From Morinoia aosen (lineage: Eukaryota; Arthropoda; Malacostraca; Amphipoda; Talitridae), in NCBI GenBank assembly GCA_030386875.1, contig CM059563.1, positions 14,030,001 to 14,094,000 of the forward strand: 64,000 nt of DNA, in the 5' to 3' direction. A program made the translations under genes and the position numbers. Of this stretch, positions 31,252 through 43,385 are shown one piece after another (position 1 is the stretch's first letter; each line of letters opens with the position of its first letter). Below the pieces are notes generated by a model, which was not told where the DNA came from, made no database searches, and was given only the letters and a program-made list of their open reading frames with translations.

Positions 31252-32711
31252 CATGATATATTATCAGGATAGGATAGTTTAGGTTAAGATATGTTAAGTT
31301 AGGCTATGTTATGATAACATAAGTTAGGTTCGGTAATGTTGAGGGAATTTTTTCACGGGCCCAACTAGCTTTAATTAACGAAGACATTCTCCATGGAATC
31401 ATGGACATTCTCCTGCTAATGATAAATATTACGCTAACGTAAATATTGAAAATTCAATTTCTTCAAACCCATGTAGATGTGCTTGCCCTGTGAAGGAGCG
31501 CCTGCCGTGCTCAGAGGCATTATGTAGACCTTGTCAGGGCGCAAAGTCGAGAGCTGCTCTCACTCTAAGGAAACACTTTATTTCCAATGCAGTTGATATG
31601 TAACATGTATACTGTAATATTCTTCTTTGAAATGCCTCCCGTATTGATCCTTGGTTGGCGAACATACATTGGTATTAAAATGGCCGTATCAATGGTTGAA
31701 AAGTATTGGGAGAAAAATATGAAAATGTTTCATGGATACGCTAACAGATGATTTGTACTGCGCTTTCAAACCAGAAAATTTTCACAGATAAGGCGAAGTT
31801 CAGCAGTTAGAACAATACTTAGAAAGTTCAGTGCTCATAACCAAAATTATAAGAAAAAAAAACAGTTTATAAGTGCAAAGTTTGGTATCGGCCATGATGT
31901 GACCTGTCATTTACTTATATGACAAGGAAGTATCTTCTCATTTTTCTCAACGAGGTCTGAAAATGACCATAGTTAAGTTAACCTTGAATATACGTACATG
32001 TGTAATTAAAGATAAATTTGCACCAATGCGGAAGATCACGTGGTCTATATAAGCATTTACAAGAATAATCAACTTGAAAAATGTTAACTTGAAGGATTCT
32101 AAAATATTGTGAATCAACAACGTTTACCAACAAAGTAACAAATATTAGCGTTGAAGCAAATTTACACGCTGAATCATACTTCAATGCATTAGATAATGTT
32201 CGGGGAAAATAAAATGATTCATTAACCCTAAACTTTAGAAAACAAAAAAAAAGAATGAAGCAGTTTATTTTCAATAAATTTGAAACATAAAATGCATTAA
32301 ATTAGTTTTTAAAACGTCCTAACTTAGAGGACATAAGTTGATCTACGTACGTGAGTGTCAAGACCTACCGTGTCAATGTTTGTTCAGAAGTGAGAAAAAA
32401 AACATAAATATATAATGACAGATATTCTTAGCCTAAAAATGCTTGAAAATAAATGTGGTAATTATAAGTTTAAAGACAGATACATCGGTGTGATTACATC
32501 TGAGCTTTGGCTTCTGCGATGACGGAATAATGTTAGTGTAACGGTTGGAAGTGAATAAGTTGGTATTTAAAACTAAACAGTTGAAAGGACAGAAATCAAG
32601 AATTATCTTTTCGTGCATACATATCATAATAGCATTAAGTATCAGGTTAAGCAAAATATTGTTTTTGTCCAACACGTTTATTTCATCTGATACATTCACA
32701 TTACGGCATTT
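31252..32711. other. No gene recognised; TTAGG-like patch at the start
   Basis: 31270-31335 is a run of degenerate AGGTTA/TTAGG pentamers. The rest is AT-rich without a supported frame. 32247-32293 is a direct relative of 33637-33684 (shared CAGTTTATTTTCA-TAAA---GAAACAT), flanking the mariner remnant at a distance. Confidence 0.4.
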
Positions 32712-33388
32712 TCAATCTTTACAATAATTTCTTTCATTTTCTATGACTTTTTTCCAACGATCAACTAGCAACTTGATGCCTTCTTCCAAAAGATTATCCG
32801 ATTTTTGGGGGAAAAATAAATTCAGGTAATTTTTTAGTTGGGCTTCATTTTCATAAATTTTATGGCTTAAAGTAAATCTGCAACGATCGGAAAAGACGGT
32901 AGTTGGATGGAGCAATATCAGGTGAATAAGGCGGATGAGGCAAAACTTTCCAATTGAAACTCATGACCTTTTCCTGATTGACTATTGCTGTGTGCGGTCT
33001 CGCGTTATCATGCTGCAGCACTCCACCCTACGTCCAGTGTCCAAGTTTTGAAATTTGTCCAAACTTTTGAATGTATGAAATGATTGTGGTGTGGGTTGTG
33101 TTGAATTGTTGACTTTATTCTTTGCTGGTTAACTTTGAATTGGCCTCCATAGCGTCTTTACTGGAGTTTTCATCAATCGACTTTGGCCTTCCCGAACGTG
33201 GCCGATCTGTCAGGTTAAAGTCTTTAGGAGAAATTTTTGCAAACACCCGTTGACATTTTTGATCATCAAGAACATTCACCCCAGAGATAATTCCAATATT
33301 CCTTGTAGCTTCTGCAGCTGAGTTTCCTATTTTTAATTCGTAGAGCACGCAGTGTCTCAGATGCTCCTCACTAATATCTATTTTTGAG
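32712..33388 (-). pseudogene. Mariner transposase, internally deleted and decayed
   Basis: The minus strand reads as a mariner/Tc1-superfamily transposase in pieces. First an N-terminal helix-turn-helix part (LRHCVLYELKIGNSAAEA ... FNLTDRPRSGRPKSID), with ATA where the start ATG would be. A stop follows near 33118, then the linker, and then a jump at about 33030 straight to the second catalytic block (LQHDNARPHTA, WKVLPHPPYSPDIAPSNYRLF) and the C-terminus (LLVDRWKKVIENERNYCKD). The stretch with the first catalytic Asp is missing, about 120 residues by comparison with full-length mariners. Clear inverted ends were not found. The copy cannot make active transposase. Confidence 0.88.
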
Positions 33389-36126
33389 AATTTAAACAGT
33401 TAAACTTGATATTTCCTCACTAATTTTTGTATCAGAAAGGCAATGCAAATATTAAGACACCAATTCATCAAAAAAGCCAGAACTATGCACAACTTAGGAG
33501 GCTGCAGAGTGATGAAGTAAAAAAACGACATTACTTTCTTTCTAACTTGATAATTATATATACAGTATATGTCAAAGGACACCTTAAACTTCGCATCACA
33601 TTTATGACATTGCTCTCATTAATAGTACTGACTGGAAAAATGAAAGAAAACAGTTTATTTTCACTAAAGCTGAAACATTAAATGTTTTACAACGTAGGTG
33701 ATTGAGTAATTCCTAACACGGTGACGTTTAATCAGCGCTAAAGGTATTTGGGATATAATAATCATGTAAATGATCGACTAGAATATTAAGTATTTGAGTT
33801 TTAGGGAAATATTGAGTGAAACATACATTGAAACACAAAGCATACTGCACGCATTAAGTGTACGATAAATCTGTTTTTCAAATGATTTGGGCCAACACCC
33901 CTATGCCAATTATAATACAATGATACTATCTTGAATTGGTATCTAATGGTTGCTCACCTTTTATAGTGAACAAAGGAAAATTATTATATTAAAAATTCTC
34001 AATATTTTAAATTATTTTTTAACTAGCTGAACATTTTATTACACTTGATTCCAACAGAAATCGTTCTAAAAAAACTGAAAGTTGAGGCAATTTCAAACTG
34101 CCATGATTGACGCAAATAGAAGCAGTCAGAGTATATTGAAAGATACGAGGTTTGTTATTGACTCGAAGTTCACATATATAGTTGCAGATGTTGACTCATT
34201 AGCCAAATGATAAAAAATTGTAGATGCTTAACAGTGAAAAAAAGTTGTAGGCTGATAAAAAAAATTTGCACAAACTCCAGAGTGAAAATGCAAACCACAG
34301 ACTCGGTAATTTTGCCCTTATCATTCGTACACACACTGATACAGGCATACATAGATGTAGGTAAATTACATATTCGAGTTTGTTTGTACATGTATTCACG
34401 GAAAGTTTAGATGGCTTTGAATGCTATTTTAATATTGAATACCCTCAGTTGAAGTTTTCGATTCCATAGTTAATTTCAAAATTTCACTCGTGCTACTGAT
34501 GCAGTCCGATGATATATAGGGTCGGAAGAATTATTTAAGCATTGTTACGATGACGGTAAAATTAGATGCGAAAAAAGAAAATTTTGATTATAATCATAGG
34601 CATCGTATAGTCAGGTCATTGTCTATGACAATGTTATTGAAGATCATAGCTAGCTGATGGTTTTACATCCAGAACAATGGTAATTTTTTACTGGAGAAAT
34701 ATTGCATATCGTCATGGTAATAGTGATAGACACTATATTTTACACTGAATGAAAGGGTCCGAAAAACTGGCTTAAAAAATATAATCTGGAACATCTTTAT
34801 GATTTTATGATGAACTTCCTAATGCTAGTTATTCATACTGACTGTGACATACAAACATATACTGTGACATGGAGTATTTTTGGAATACTATCGACTTAGT
34901 AATGCAGAACTTACAATGCTGAATGGTAGACACTTTCATAAATGTCAAAATATTTACTAACTGTTACATGAACATGTCAACGAGGCCTAAAATGAAATAC
35001 TGAATTGAAGGAAATTGAGCAGATTTATTGCATGTGTGCAATAATTGTCACAACTGACAATTCAGCAATATGGAATAATAGGATAATTTGTTTCAGTACT
35101 TTTCTGGAAGTACTTTATCAAATAATTGTTATTTTGAGACTCAAAATAGCTAATAAATTTATTGATGAATTCATTCAATGATTAATTATTGCACATAGAG
35201 ACATTTCTTTCCACAATTCTGTGGTGGTGGCACGAACATTTTTATTTTATTAATATATGTCATGATCTGTGAAGAATGAATTGAGAAACCCATATGGATG
35301 GTGAATAATAAGCAATACTAGAATAACAAAAAAGATTATTACACCTGAATCATGACTCTACTTTCCTTTAACCTGACTTTGTATGTACACAATATTTCTT
35401 CGCAGTCTCTTTTACGAATTTGTTAATTAAGGTGCGTAGAGCCGATTAGAGTTGCCAACAGGTGCGGCTAATAATTTTGAGAAAAAAGTTTTTCATTTCA
35501 GGGCTCTATTTCAGAATTTACTTATGCCTAATCATCAAAAGTTTTATGATGTGACAGAATTACTTAGGAGCAAGGTTAAAAAAATACGTGAATTTTCTTA
35601 AAAATTGTCTAATTTTGTTTTCCTAAAATACGGGAAACCTATTTGTGCTGCTTTAAAAGCTGATACGGGCATTGAAATTGATGAAAAAATCATTTGCAAG
35701 GTGAATGACATGTTTATTTTTAAATATTTTGCTTAATTATTCGGTTATTAGATTTTCAAAAGATGTTTTCTTTAACCGATTCAAAATCATAGGGATTCGA
35801 AAGAAATTAAGAAAACCCTCATTTTTCTCCGTCAGAGTGGTCTATCAAAAAGGAAATCTTTGCCAAGCAGCTTGCGTTATCGTCAACTGTCTAAAGATTA
35901 ATAAAACAGTTCAGTGAGACAAAATCCACAAAGGCAAAGACAGCCCCTGGCAGGAAAAAAAATTGTCTTCGGATCGTCGGGATAGAGTCCTATCTTGAAC
36001 CGACGACAATTTTTTTCTAGTAGTATTTAAACTATTTCTAAGTTGTCAACCATCTCTCCGGATATAAAATTTTAAAGGAATGATATTTCTGATTTAACTA
36101 GCCTTTGACAGGGTTAATCTATTTGC
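33389..36126. other. AT-rich, no gene recognised
   Basis: No supported frame or RNA gene. A strong hairpin lies at about 35952-36018: AAAAAAAATTGTC pairs with GACAATTTTTTT, with an inner GATAG/CTATC stem, perhaps a small MITE. Confidence 0.4.
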
Positions 36127-36243
36127 ACGCCACGTTTAGTTTGTCGATTAGTACGCCTCGAATGGTTTGTCTATTAGTACACCTCGTATAATTTGTCTAT
36201 TAGTAAACCTCGTATAGTTTGTCTATTAGTATTCCTCTAATGG
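36127..36243. repeat. 26-bp tandem repeat (about 4.5 units)
   Basis: Unit ACGCCTCGTATAGTTTGTCT + ATTAGT. Units start at 36153, 36179 and 36205, with partial copies on both sides. Substitutions are few. Confidence 0.8.
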
Positions 36244-37110
36244 TACGTTCGTCTAAGGACGACTTATATTAAAAACATTTTAAAAGCCAATATGTTGGCA
36301 TGTATCTCATGAGTCAACTTTTTTGGAAACAAACGGTTTTACGCAATTTAAACGATTACTGCACCATTGTTCCCGCACTTCCGACCGCGACCGAGTCGAC
36401 CGATAAGCTGGCAATTAGATTCAATTATTAATGGTACTTGGTATATAATTTATGTGTTCGGTGTTGTACGAGTATTGGCTGAAAATTTTATTCTGACAGC
36501 TAAAACACAGTTTTTTTCGGCTAAATTCCACCACCGTATCAGACGGATGACCGATAGAAAACGTGGCCCATTCATCGCCTGATCTCAACACGTTGGATAT
36601 TTCTGCTTAATAATTGAGCCGCCTCGAAGCCTAGAGCTTAAGTGCTCTAGACTAAACAACCAAAGCTCTGAACGGCCCACACTAATCAGGAAGGCAAAAA
36701 TTCTTTAAAATAGGCTGTGTAATGTGACAGAGGGTGGAGAGTTATTGAGGCAGATTCAAGTTTGTGATTGTGGATAGGCGGAACCAGTTTGAATAGTTAT
36801 TTAAAAATTATACGTAATTGTCCGAATACTATACTTTTATTGCAGTTTTTCCTGCTGAGAAAAATATAGACACTTGGTCCAAATATTGTACGCATCCTGT
36901 GGATTTCATCCCGAAAGTAGAATTTGTTTAAGGGAACCGTCTAGTCAGAATCAAGAAAATGGCTGTCCCGTTTTTTGTACGGTATCTAGATCTATGAAAT
37001 TTTGCATACGTAGGTATTTTAGAAAATGAATAAGGGTTATATTGGGCACTTTTTCCGTTTTCGCCGTAATTACGGAGATAACGAAAAAAATGTAATGAAA
37101 AAATGTGGTA

Positions 37111-37424
37111 TATTCAAGCCACTTCTTCTCAAAAAGTAGTCATCGTAGAGAAATGATTTAGGTGTCATTGAATGCGGAAAGAGCTGCTGTATAAAGAGTC
37201 AGAGGATTATATTGAAACTCCCAATAACTTATTTGTTATGGAATTAAAAAAAAAAAATTAAAAGTGTCATTCATTTTTCCGTAGATTTTTTAATGTAACT
37301 GAAAATCTTCTGTGAATTGCAATATAATCCTCTGACTCTTTATGTAGCAACTCTTTGCGCATCTAATGATACCAAAATCATTGCTCTACGATAACAACTT
37401 TTTGAGAAGAAGAAGCTTGAATAT
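37111..37424. repeat. Inverted repeat, ~105-bp arms
   Basis: Arms 37111-37215 and 37319-37424 are reverse complements at roughly 85% by eye, centred on AAAGAGTCAGAGGATTATAT and its complement. The loop is AT-rich. Probable foldback-type MITE or its remnant. The stretch 36244-37110 to its left shows nothing recognisable. Confidence 0.65.
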
Positions 37425-37721
37425 TGACATTTGTATTGCTCAGAAAACGCGTTTTAGTGCCGAGACAGGTTTTTTTTGTTTGCAAGCTACATTTCTCGGA
37501 GAAATTGGTAGTGTTGACGTTTTGAATATCATTTTTGGAAGTTATTGCGGTTCCTTGAAGGAACCAGTACCACAAGTGGTACCAAAAATGTCTAAAACGC
37601 ACCAGGAGCATAAGCTGGGGCATCCTTGGCATCCTCGTAGGCTCCTCTTATAGGATATGGAAGCGCCACGCAGAGCCAAACGCTTATATCACTACATTAG
37701 TACCGAGCAATCAACGTCAAA

Positions 37722-38405
37722 TCCAGAAAAATCTTGATCTGCTATCGAGAAAAAGCCATCTAAATCTGAATAAATCGTCGGTCTGCTACAACTAGATCAG
37801 CTAACGTGACATAACTACGCAAGCAGATCGGGCGAGCTACCAATCACCCTCCTTACTCCTGAGGGAGGAAGGGGTGGAGGTACCGAGAACTCAACTTGCC
37901 AAATATCAAAAATTTTGATCTGCTTGCAGATGAATGCATATCTAATTATGAACAAACCGTCGGTCAGCAACAACTAACTCGGTTTATTTGGCACATGTGC
38001 ACTAGCCTGCTGGGCGAGCTTCCCCCACCCTCCTTCTTCCTCCCGAGGGAGTGAGGGGTGGAGTTACCGAGAATTCAACTTGCCAAATTTCAAAAGTCTT
38101 GATCTGCAAGGAGATAGATGCATACCTAATTATGAACAAACCTACAGTCGGCAGCAACCGACCAAGCTCACTTGGCACGTCTACCCAAGCTGGCGGGGCG
38201 AGCTTCCCCCCACCCTCTTTCTTACTCCCGAGGGAGGGAGGGGTAGAGGTACCGATAATTCAACATGCCAAATCTCAAAAGTGTTGACTTGCAAGGAGAT
38301 AGATACATACCTAATTATGAACAAACTGACACTCAGCGCCAACGGGCTCAGCCAGCGTGGCATATCTGCACGAGCTGGCCGGGCGAGCTACCCTCCACCC
38401 TCCTT
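37722..38405. repeat. ~184-bp tandem repeat (about 3.7 units)
   Basis: Landmark GGGCGAGCT recurs at 37830, 38012, 38196 and 38381 (periods 182, 184, 185). Each unit carries CCCGAGGGAGG-type GC-rich sequence, an ATTCAACTTGCCAAAT block and AATTATGAACAAAC. It is satellite-like or the repeat core of an unclassified element. It is followed by a short (GTT)n at about 38408. Confidence 0.85.
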
Positions 38406-38429
38406 TCGTTGTTGTTGTTGTTGTTTCCG

Positions 38430-40687
38430 ATTTCTTGGAGCTTCGGAGATGATTCCATGTAGCCCCACGCCTTCAAAGTTGTAGATTGATGCTCTGAAGT
38501 TCAGCCCTCAGGCTGAAAGAAGTCACAGGAAGTTTTTCTGTGAAGTGCCACTGGAGGAATTCACTCACTTCTCTGCAATATCACAATTTTAACAAGATTT
38601 CAGATTGTTTTAATTTTTCTTATAGATGATAGATAATGTACAACTATATTAACAATTTGCTTTTGAGTGTGTTCCATAAAGGGGCCACCTCCAAGCAAAT
38701 TTTTTCAAGCAAAACGGTACACCCTCCTTTCAAACCCCCATTTGACATACTTTGGTGAGACGGATCGTTCTGCCGCTTTGCAGGAATGAAGTTTAGGACT
38801 TTCTCAATCAAATAGAGCAATAAAAAAAAATGTGGATTTTTGATTTTTGACTGGTCGGTGGCCTTAAGCTTTTGTTGGCTATGTGGATCATGTACGGATA
38901 TTAAAATAGTAATTCTTTGTCTCTTAAGAAGCATTATTGTAAAGACATTCAGAGAGACACAAAACAGAAGTAGGCAGAGAATAAGTCCTAATAAACGATA
39001 CAAAATTGTTGTTCATAAAAAGTAACGTGGTGTCTCCTATATACCGACCGCATGATCATGAGAGAGCGACTACACAGAAACGAGAAGCTCTCGAAGTGTG
39101 ATCGAATGTCTGCGCAGTTTAAAATGAATGATTTGCAAAAACTTACATTTCTCGACTGTGTTGAAAACGTACAAGAAAGCCATCGGCAAAAACGTTGCTC
39201 TCAGAATGTCTATGTCGTTACATATGAATACAAGTATTCCTCATGCAGGCACATTGATTTTGATGCAGTATATTTGATTCATCCTACAACTTTGAAACAT
39301 AATTCGTTTATATATCCATTGTTTAAATTACGTTCATGATAGGAGGAAAAAAATTGAGTTAAAATTTAGTGGTGTCTTGATGTGAGTGGCTTTATAAAAC
39401 GCCCCGATTTTTAAATGCTTCAACTTTTAACTTATTTATTGGTGTCAATAGACTCATAAATCTTAATATGAATTACTGGAATTGTGAGAAGGAAGCGATA
39501 CCTCTAGTTTGCTGTCATGCACAACTATTTTTCTTACGCTATTATATTATATTGATTTGCCAGAAATTAACCGGTGTAGGTCTCCACTCATTGCCTGTAA
39601 AAAATAAAGAAACATGGCATGAATTTAAGAAGTCTTGTGAGAAAAATGTAACATGAACTATAGCGAGAAAATAACGTAATTAGGTATTAAATATTCGACT
39701 CATTCAGCTAGCATTTCACTCCCTCCATCCTCACTTGAAGCGCTATAAAATTATTCTCATTTTAAAATGAAATGCTTATGTAAAATGGAGCGATCATCAC
39801 AGGTTTAGCGACCACTTTCTCACATTGTTTTTCTCATGAAAGATCTTCGAAGTGTTTTTCTGTTGTATAACCCAGAACCCAGAATTACAGTTACAATTAC
39901 TTTCAGAACCCAGATACTAATAATTGGAAGCTGGTTGCTTGCTTGAGACGACTTGCTGAATGCCTAAAAGCGAAGCACATCATCACGCAAAGTTACGAAA
40001 TTGTTTCTTCATTAATGCGTCACTGTTTTTATATTGATTTATTTCTTGTGTTTTAAGTTTAATCAAAGCCAGGACAACTTAATCAAGGAAATATATATTC
40101 ATGGTTTTCTCTCAATCCTTTGTTCGACGATTGACATGGGTATGATGCTGACCATGTATGTTTCCAACCGGGGATGTTTATGGTAAGAAATTTCAAACAC
40201 CGAAATTTATTTTTATACTAATTTTATTGAAATTAAACTGTGATTCTATTTTTTCTTATCCAAGCTGAACGCGTTGGAAAAAATGATTGTTGGTCCAAGT
40301 TCTTGCAAATTATCCTGTCTGAATACTAGAATGACCAAAATGTCCTATTTCATATTATAGTACATTAAGCATCTAAAATTATTTAGAAATATAATTAGTT
40401 CAATCTATGATCATAGCATTAATAAAGATTTTTATTACATTCCTCTACCTCCTTCTCCAGGAAACTGTTAAAAAGAAGCATTGTATGGAATAATAAATTA
40501 ATACAAGTGAGTTTTACGTACATGAAACATTATTAAAGGGCAAAAAAATGAATATAAATTTCATGGTTATACTAAATATTTGAAAGCAAATAAGTTCGAT
40601 TGGATAACAGAGCAGGTAAACCTTTCGAAACCTTATCTGTACGTCCAATTGGTCGATTCTTAGGGAATCTCACGTTCAAGATAAAAA
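38430..40687. other. No gene recognised
   Basis: AT-rich with a few short frames (for example 39052-39339 on +) that show no family resemblance and no splice context. Nothing else is visible. Confidence 0.4.
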
Positions 40688-41072
40688 GGAGAAGCAACGT
40701 TAAAATCTACATTTTTATTTGTTTCTTTTAAGGCAAACGTTTCGGAATGTTAAAATTCCATTTTCAGTGCTGAAAAACATACAACGAGGTCAAAAATATC
40801 AAAATACAGAAAAGTTCAAAAAATACGAAAAATAAGTGAACAAACATCTATAAAACTTGAATCCTATTTCTCATTCAACTGCAGTAAAAACGATCATTCT
40901 CATTGGTTCACCTACCCACCCTTTAACAAGCACATACATTCATACATTTAGACATAGGAACCTAACAAACAGACGCGCGCAAACACACTCCAAACACATA
41001 CACACAGAAATATGTCAGTAGGTTGAGGCAATGTTTACTTTGACAGCACTCAAGTCTTTATTTAAGTCAGGT

Positions 41073-41313
41073 TTATGGGTAGATATGAATAAAGATTCTA
41101 AAATGCGAAGATACTGTTCGTTGTTGGGGGGTGGTACACAGAATGGAGAAGTTATTTGTTCTGAAAGGATGATTCAATTGCTGCCAATGATCTAGGATTA
41201 CTGAATGAGAAGGAGAGGAAAGTATGCGACCGGTTCTATGGGAAATTACAGAATGTTGGCTGTGTCTGATAAATTGTTGTAGTTTAGTACTACCAACATA
41301 AGTCTGCATGCAG
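41073..41313 (-). pseudogene. Penelope-like GIY-YIG endonuclease fragment
   Basis: Minus-strand fragment with the YVGST signature of the GIY-YIG fold. It continues through the RTGR..SSPSHS motif usual in Penelope-like proteins, then shifts frame near the RILES block. It is 5'-truncated, with no reverse transcriptase domain. Confidence 0.6.
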
Positions 41314-41356
41314 CAGTCACACAGATATAAATAAATGATGCAGCCCTTCGGTGCAT

Positions 41357-41566
41357 CCCTTTCCTCTCCTTCTCATTCAGCAATCCGAAATCATTGTCTA
41401 CAATATAATCATCCTTTCAGAACAAATAACTTCTCCATTCTGTGTACCACCCCCCAACAACGAACAGGATCTCCGCATTTTAGAATCTTTATTCATATCT
41501 ACACATAAACCTGACTTAAATAAAGACTTGAGTGCTGTCAAAGTAAACATTGCCTCAACCTACTAA
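41357..41566 (+). pseudogene. Penelope-like endonuclease C-terminal fragment (inverted partner)
   Basis: Plus-strand partner, shorter at its 5' side. It preserves LRILESLFISTHKPDLNKDL, the typical C-terminus of Penelope-like GIY-YIG domains, which the left copy has lost to a frame shift. Confidence 0.6.
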
Positions 41567-41898
41567 CATACTTCTGTGTGTATGTGTTTGGAGTGTGTTT
41601 GCGCGCGTCTGTTTGTTAGGTTCCTATGTCTAAATGTATGAATGTATGTGCTTGTGAAAGGGTGGGTAGGTGAACCAATGAGAATGGTCGTTTTTACTGC
41701 AGTTGAATGAGAAATAGGATTCAAGTTTTATAGATGTTTGTTTACTTATTTTTCGTATTTTTTGAACTTCTCTGTATTTTGATATTTTTGACCTCGTTGT
41801 ATGTTTTTCAGCACTGAAGATGGAATTTTAACATTCCGAAAAGTTTGCCTAAAAAGAAACAAGTAAATATGCATATTTTTACGTTGGTTCTGCTTTTT

Positions 41899-43385
41899 TT
41901 TCTTTATCTTGAACTTGAACTTGAACTTGAGGGCCGACAGCGTCAGGGCCTTTGTAACGGCCTACAATTCTCTCCACAATTTTCACACCAAGATTTAAGC
42001 GCTTGGTACCAGACTTGTCCACTAAACTACCCAGGATCTACCAATCCTTGTCACAAGCTGCCATTGGACGGCATCACTGGGATAACCAGTGTGTCAAAAC
42101 ACCATCCCCAGGCATATTGGGTCATTACTGACCACTCTACCTGACTGGCTCATTCCAGTCACTGTCTCTTACTCCAGGCACGCACAAGAAACATTTTCAT
42201 AGCTTCAATGATACTCAAATTACACTCCTGATCCAATCCAGCAAGACAGCTCATACCGCAATCATCTTCAGCACATCTGGCATACCACTCATTCTCTCCA
42301 TACTACTCAAGAACCACATTCATGAAACTTTCTCTCTCCTGCTCATACTTACTACATTCCAGCACAAATGCTCAATTGTTTCCTCCACTCCACTAATACA
42401 CTGCCGACATAATCTGTTATTATTCTTATTCCACCTCCATGTACGTCTGTTCACACTCAATGACTTACATCTCACAGCAAACAAGGGTTGACTTCCAAGA
42501 CTAAATTCATAGAACATTTCAAACTTAGGTGCTTCTTTTTTCATATACCAGTCCAGTGTAGGCTTCCGCATCATGCTAAGCTTCCACTCATTCAATCCAT
42601 ACTCTTTTATTGGCCTCTCAATCTCTTTCTTCCACCTCTTGCAGTCCCACTCAGGCCCTACACCTTCAGTATTTATTAAACTCCAGTCATATACAGGTCT
42701 CCCAATTCTAACATAAATAATCTTTTGCATACCAAGTTTCCTTGCATGCCCCCAGCACACTTTCTCCCAATAGCTTACACTCAGATTCCATTCAAAAATT
42801 TGCTTTACCCATCTGCTATTCTGCATTCTTTCAATTCTCACCTTATAATTCAGCACTGCTTTCATCATTCTTTCTGAAAATAGGCTTCACCCAAGGTCAC
42901 CTCTAATGGCTTCTGTAGCTGTCCATTTCGGAGCATTCAATGCTAACCGTCCTACCTTATGTTGTATTACATCCAGCTTTTCAAGATCACTTCCATTCCA
43001 GGCAAGAGCACTCATACCATACATGACACTAGGTACAGCAACATACTTCCACATTCCTTTCACACATTCATACTTGTTTGCTCTGTATCTGGCCACACTA
43101 CTTAACCGTCCACTCCACTGCATAGCTTTTGCCACTTAGTTCTAGTGCATCCATCTTCACTTAACATACAACCTAGATATTTTTATTATTTTGTTCTACC
43201 TATTCTGATTTCTCCAATATTCCACAGTCTGTCTCTACCAGTCTCATCACTATTTATAACCATAACTTTACTTTTGTCGGCACCAAAGTTCATCTTGAAA
43301 TCTGTTATAATACGGTTACCCAGTTCCAAGTCTGTTCCTCGGAGCCATAATGATCAAGAGTCTAAAAGCTTGACAAATTTTCTCA
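41899..43385 (-). pseudogene. 3' end of a non-LTR (LINE) retrotransposon, decayed
   Basis: The minus strand encodes the end of a LINE ORF2 in several frames. From 43385 it reads DFKMNFGADKSKVMV-like, then a block with YLGCML..DG. A thumb-type region follows (AVPSVMYGMSALAWNGSDLEKLDVIQHKVGR at 43135-42887), then a 182-residue open piece (42868-42320) ending with a Cys/His unit, CRQCISGVEETIEHLCW, as found after the reverse transcriptase in several LINE clades. Stops and frame shifts separate the blocks. The 3' tail at about 41913-41937 is a short CAAGTT tandem repeat. The catalytic FADD-type motif would lie upstream and is missing. The clade is not resolved. Confidence 0.8.

Larger units (their letters stand above)
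40690..41898. mobile_element. Inverted pair of Penelope-like element 3' ends
   Basis: Two copies of one sequence face away from each other: left arm about 40690-41221 (minus) and right arm about 41357-41898 (plus), joined by a ~135-base spacer. The end of the coding part in each arm matches the C-terminal GIY-YIG endonuclease region of Penelope-like elements. The left copy reads YVGSTKLQQF ... SHRTGRILSSPSHSVI..H on the minus strand, and the right copy ends RILESLFISTHKPDLN. Stops and frame shifts break both. Outside the coding part each arm ends with a short hairpin motif (GGAATGTTAAAATTCC-like). Confidence 0.7.

Noticed and set aside
31252..31340. True interstitial telomere
   Set aside because: The pentamers are too degenerate and too few to call anything beyond TTAGG-like.
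39052..39339. 95-residue + strand frame
   Set aside because: No recognisable motif, splice context or repeat similarity. Left unannotated.
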